Position numbers and translations under genes: made by a program. Positions 6,477 through 7,999 of a stretch of 7,999 nucleotides of DNA are shown here, piece after piece. Origin of the DNA: Eubacterium sp. (GTDB lineage: Bacteria > Bacillota > Clostridia > Lachnospirales > Lachnospiraceae); NCBI GenBank assembly GCA_017616955.1, contig JAFZXD010000304.1, forward strand, positions 1 to 7,999, read 5' to 3'. The notes under the pieces were generated by a model. It was not told where the DNA came from. It made no database searches and saw nothing but the letters and a program-made list of their open reading frames with translations. The first letter of the stretch is position 1. Every line of letters begins with the position of its first letter.

Positions 6477-7682
6477 ATGAAAAGACCTCTTAGTTTATAT
6501 ATTCATATTCCGTTTTGTAAGCGGAAATGCATTTATTGTGATTTTCTGTCATTTGCAAATGTACCGAATGCTAAACAGATTCAGTATATAAATGCACTTA
6601 TGAGTGAGATACGTATGTACAAACCATTTGCCGACAGATATAGTGTGAAGACTATATATATCGGCGGAGGAACTCCTTCTGTCCTGGATGAGGCCATGAT
6701 AGGACAGGTTTTGGATACGGTTTTTCACATATTTAAAGTAGACAGATTTCCTGAGATAACTCTCGAGGTGAATCCAGGAACTATCAAGTATACTGATATG
6801 ATCAGTTATCGTGAGTATGGAATAAACAGACTTTCGATAGGTCTTCAGTCGGCTGATGACAATATGCTCAGAATGCTCGGAAGGATTCATAACTATGAGG
6901 ACTTTGTTCAGGGATTCGAGTTTGCCAGAAGAGCCGGTTTTGAAAATATCAGCGTGGATATAATGAGCGGACTTCCGGGACAGGATACACGTACGCTGGT
7001 TGATACACTCACTAAGGTGACTGAGCTCGGACCGGAACACATTTCCGTATACTCGCTTCAGGTAGAAGAGGGAACACCTCTGTATGAAAGAAAAGACCTG
7101 ATTGATATGATTCCGGACGAGAACATGGACAGAAGTATGTATGCCATGACGAAGAAGGTTCTGGCGACATCGGGATATAATAGATATGAGGTTTCGAATT
7201 ATTCGAAGCCGGGATATGAGAGCAGACACAATACGGTTTACTGGACAGGCGGACAGTATATCGGACTGGGACTCGGTGCTTCATCGTTCTTCAAGGGTGA
7301 AAGATTTTCCAACATTACTAATCTGGATAACTATATCGAGATATGTGAAGATATCAGAGAAGAGCTCACGAAGGACACTGACAGAGTAAGACTTTACGAG
7401 TCTGCAGCTTCTATTCTCAGAACAAATGTTGAAACAATCTACAGAGAAGCGAGAATGGAGGAGTTTATGTTCCTCGGACTCAGGATGACTGCCGGTGTCA
7501 GCAGACTTGAGTTTAAGAACAGATTCGGACGCGACATATTTGAAGTGTACGGAGAAGTAATAAACCGTTATGTCGGTTCGGGTTATATGAACTTCGATGA
7601 CGACAGAGTCTGGCTTACGGATACAGGAATAGATGTGAGCAATTATATACTTGCGGATTTTATTCTGGATAAAAATCAATAA
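6477..7682 (+). CDS. hemW: Radical SAM heme chaperone HemW
   Basis: A 401-residue radical SAM protein of the HemN/HemW branch. C14, C18 and C21 in IPFCKRKCIYCDF form the CxxxCxxC site for the 4Fe-4S cluster; Phe23 replaces the fourth Cys of true coproporphyrinogen dehydrogenases (HemN), marking HemW. Other motifs are GGGTP (63-67, S-adenosylmethionine binding), EVNPGT (97-102), RLSIGLQS (118-125), DIMSGLPGQ (161-169), HNTVYW (251-256) and GLGLGASSF (263-271). The C-terminal part has the FMFLGLRMTAGV element and a winged-helix-like end. HemW binds heme and is thought to deliver it to membrane respiratory enzymes; many database copies are misnamed coproporphyrinogen III oxidase. The lepA-hemW-hrcA order is classical in Firmicutes. 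It is probably cotranscribed with lepA and ends just before a terminator. Confidence 0.95.
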   Translation: MKRPLSLYIHIPFCKRKCIYCDFLSFANVPNAKQIQYINALMSEIRMYKPFADRYSVKTIYIGGGTPSVLDEAMIGQVLDTVFHIFKVDRFPEITLEVNPGTIKYTDMISYREYGINRLSIGLQSADDNMLRMLGRIHNYEDFVQGFEFARRAGFENISVDIMSGLPGQDTRTLVDTLTKVTELGPEHISVYSLQVEEGTPLYERKDLIDMIPDENMDRSMYAMTKKVLATSGYNRYEVSNYSKPGYESRHNTVYWTGGQYIGLGLGASSFFKGERFSNITNLDNYIEICEDIREELTKDTDRVRLYESAASILRTNVETIYREARMEEFMFLGLRMTAGVSRLEFKNRFGRDIFEVYGEVINRYVGSGYMNFDDDRVWLTDTGIDVSNYILADFILDKNQ

Positions 7683-7698
7683 TTTATATAGAAATCTT

Positions 7699-7730
7699 AT
7701 GGGATCGGGTGTTAAATCCGGTCCCATTTT
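7699..7730 (+). terminator. Intrinsic terminator after hemW
   Basis: ATGGGATCGG (7699-7708) pairs with CCGGTCCCAT (7718-7727) through ten pairs, one of them a T-G wobble, around a nine-base loop, followed by a TTTT run. It starts 16 nt after the hemW stop and should insulate hrcA from the upstream cluster. Confidence 0.88.
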
Positions 7731-7801
7731 AAATTTGTGGAAATTATAAGAAAATTCTTGTGATTTTTAATAAAAAATGGAGATAAAATTGATTAATTTT
7801 C

Positions 7802-7830
7802 TTGACATAGCATTTCAGAGGGTGTACATT
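7802..7830 (+). promoter_or_regulatory. Sigma-A-type promoter of the hrcA heat-shock operon
   Basis: A perfect TTGACA at 7802-7807 is followed after 17 bp by TACATT (7825-7830, four of six matches). The predicted start is near 7837, a few bases before the CIRCE element. An AT-rich block with the inverted repeat AAAATT-GATT-AATTTT (7785-7800) lies directly upstream and might act as an UP-like element. The rest of the gap from 7731 holds nothing else I can support. Confidence 0.8.
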
Positions 7831-7841
7831 AATAGAAGTAA

Positions 7842-7868
7842 TTAGCACTCGTGTTTTTTGAGTGCTAA
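7842..7868. promoter_or_regulatory. CIRCE operator, HrcA binding site
   Basis: TTAGCACTC (7842-7850), nine bases, then GAGTGCTAA (7860-7868): an exact match to the CIRCE consensus, extended one pair by A7841 and T7869. It lies at the predicted transcription start and within the leader. HrcA binds CIRCE to repress at normal temperature; heat titrates GroEL and inactivates HrcA. As RNA, the same repeat forms a 5' hairpin that can affect message stability. Confidence 0.98.
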
Positions 7869-7886
7869 TAACATAAAAATTTTATA

Positions 7887-7897
7887 AAGGATGGTGA
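7887..7897 (+). promoter_or_regulatory. Strong ribosome binding site of hrcA
   Basis: AAGGATGGTGA is the AAGGAGGTGA consensus with a T in place of the first base of the GG core after AAGGA, that is AAGGA then GGTGA with one inserted T. GGTGA ends 4 nt and AAGGA ends 10 nt before the ATG at 7902, fixing the start. The overlapping ATG at 7891 is in another frame. Confidence 0.7.
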
Positions 7898-7901
7898 GAT
7901 T

Positions 7902-7999
7902 ATGGGACAAGACTTTGAATACGATCTTGACACCAGAAAACAGACCATCCTCAGAGTAATCATTTCCAACTATCTGGAAACAGGAGAGCCGGTGGGTTC
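7902..7999 (+). CDS. hrcA: Heat-inducible transcription repressor HrcA, 3' end outside window
   Basis: Only the first 32 codons are present. They include LDTRKQTILRVIISNYLETG followed by EPVG, the conserved N-terminal winged-helix opening of HrcA (typically L-x-x-R-x-x-x-IL-x-x-I(I/V)-x-x-Y-(I/L)-x-TGEPVGS). HrcA represses class I heat-shock genes by binding CIRCE, and the operator directly upstream confirms the identity and implies autoregulation. The start at 7902 is supported by its strong ribosome binding site. grpE, dnaK and dnaJ would be expected downstream, beyond the window. Confidence 0.96.
   Translation, partial: MGQDFEYDLDTRKQTILRVIISNYLETGEPVG

Noticed and set aside
6469..6480. 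A three-codon frame (ATG GGT GTA TGA) overlapping the hemW start
   Set aside because: It lies immediately after the G-run with no spacing for initiation, so it is probably a coincidence of the binding site and start codon.
6549..7229. A 226-codon open frame on the minus strand inside hemW
   Set aside because: It is antisense to a well-supported HemW, with Ser/Ile/His-rich composition typical of shadow frames and no start signals.
7777..7845. A 22-codon frame starting at the ATG at 7777
   Set aside because: It spans the hrcA promoter and ends in the CIRCE arm, lacks a ribosome binding site, and would have to be transcribed from upstream of a strong promoter.

Overview
The window looks like a chromosomal segment of a low-to-moderate G+C Gram-positive bacterium of the class Clostridia, most plausibly a Lachnospiraceae-type gut or rumen anaerobe. 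This rests on four things: the lepA-hemW-hrcA gene order typical of Firmicutes, a perfect CIRCE operator, AGGAGG-like ribosome binding sites, and a BspA-type surface protein whose C-terminal module is common in that group. The genus is not established. All genes read on the + strand.

Layout. Positions 3-2903 hold the 3' part of a very large secreted or surface protein; its reading frame is open through the left edge, so its true start and any signal peptide are outside the window. It has tandem copies of an unassigned beta-rich module, then a YDG/MBG-like beta domain, a helical hairpin segment, a Lys/Pro linker and a lysine-rich BspA-type leucine-rich repeat tail. Next is a promoter (2931-2959) whose -10 box lies in a perfect dyad, driving a single gene (3013-3510) for a LURP-one-related (YxjI-like, tubby-fold) protein that ends at an intrinsic terminator (3554-3594).

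A second promoter overlaps the T-tract of that terminator and starts a tight cluster: a ten-helix EamA/DMT transporter (3632-4606), lepA (elongation factor 4, 4609-6423, only 2 nt after the transporter) and hemW (radical SAM heme chaperone, 6477-7682). A strong intrinsic terminator follows (7699-7730). The heat-shock repressor gene hrcA begins at 7902 behind its own sigma-A promoter and CIRCE operator and runs off the right edge; grpE-dnaK-dnaJ would be expected next.

Functional reading. The right half is housekeeping: translation (LepA), heme trafficking (HemW) and protein quality control (HrcA). The left half is accessory: a fast-evolving surface protein and a small beta-barrel protein of unknown role. 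I see no mobile element, CRISPR array, RNA gene or defence system. The least explained items are the repeated module of the surface protein, the dyad over the promoter at 2956-2973, and the apparently very short leader of the transporter-lepA-hemW transcript.
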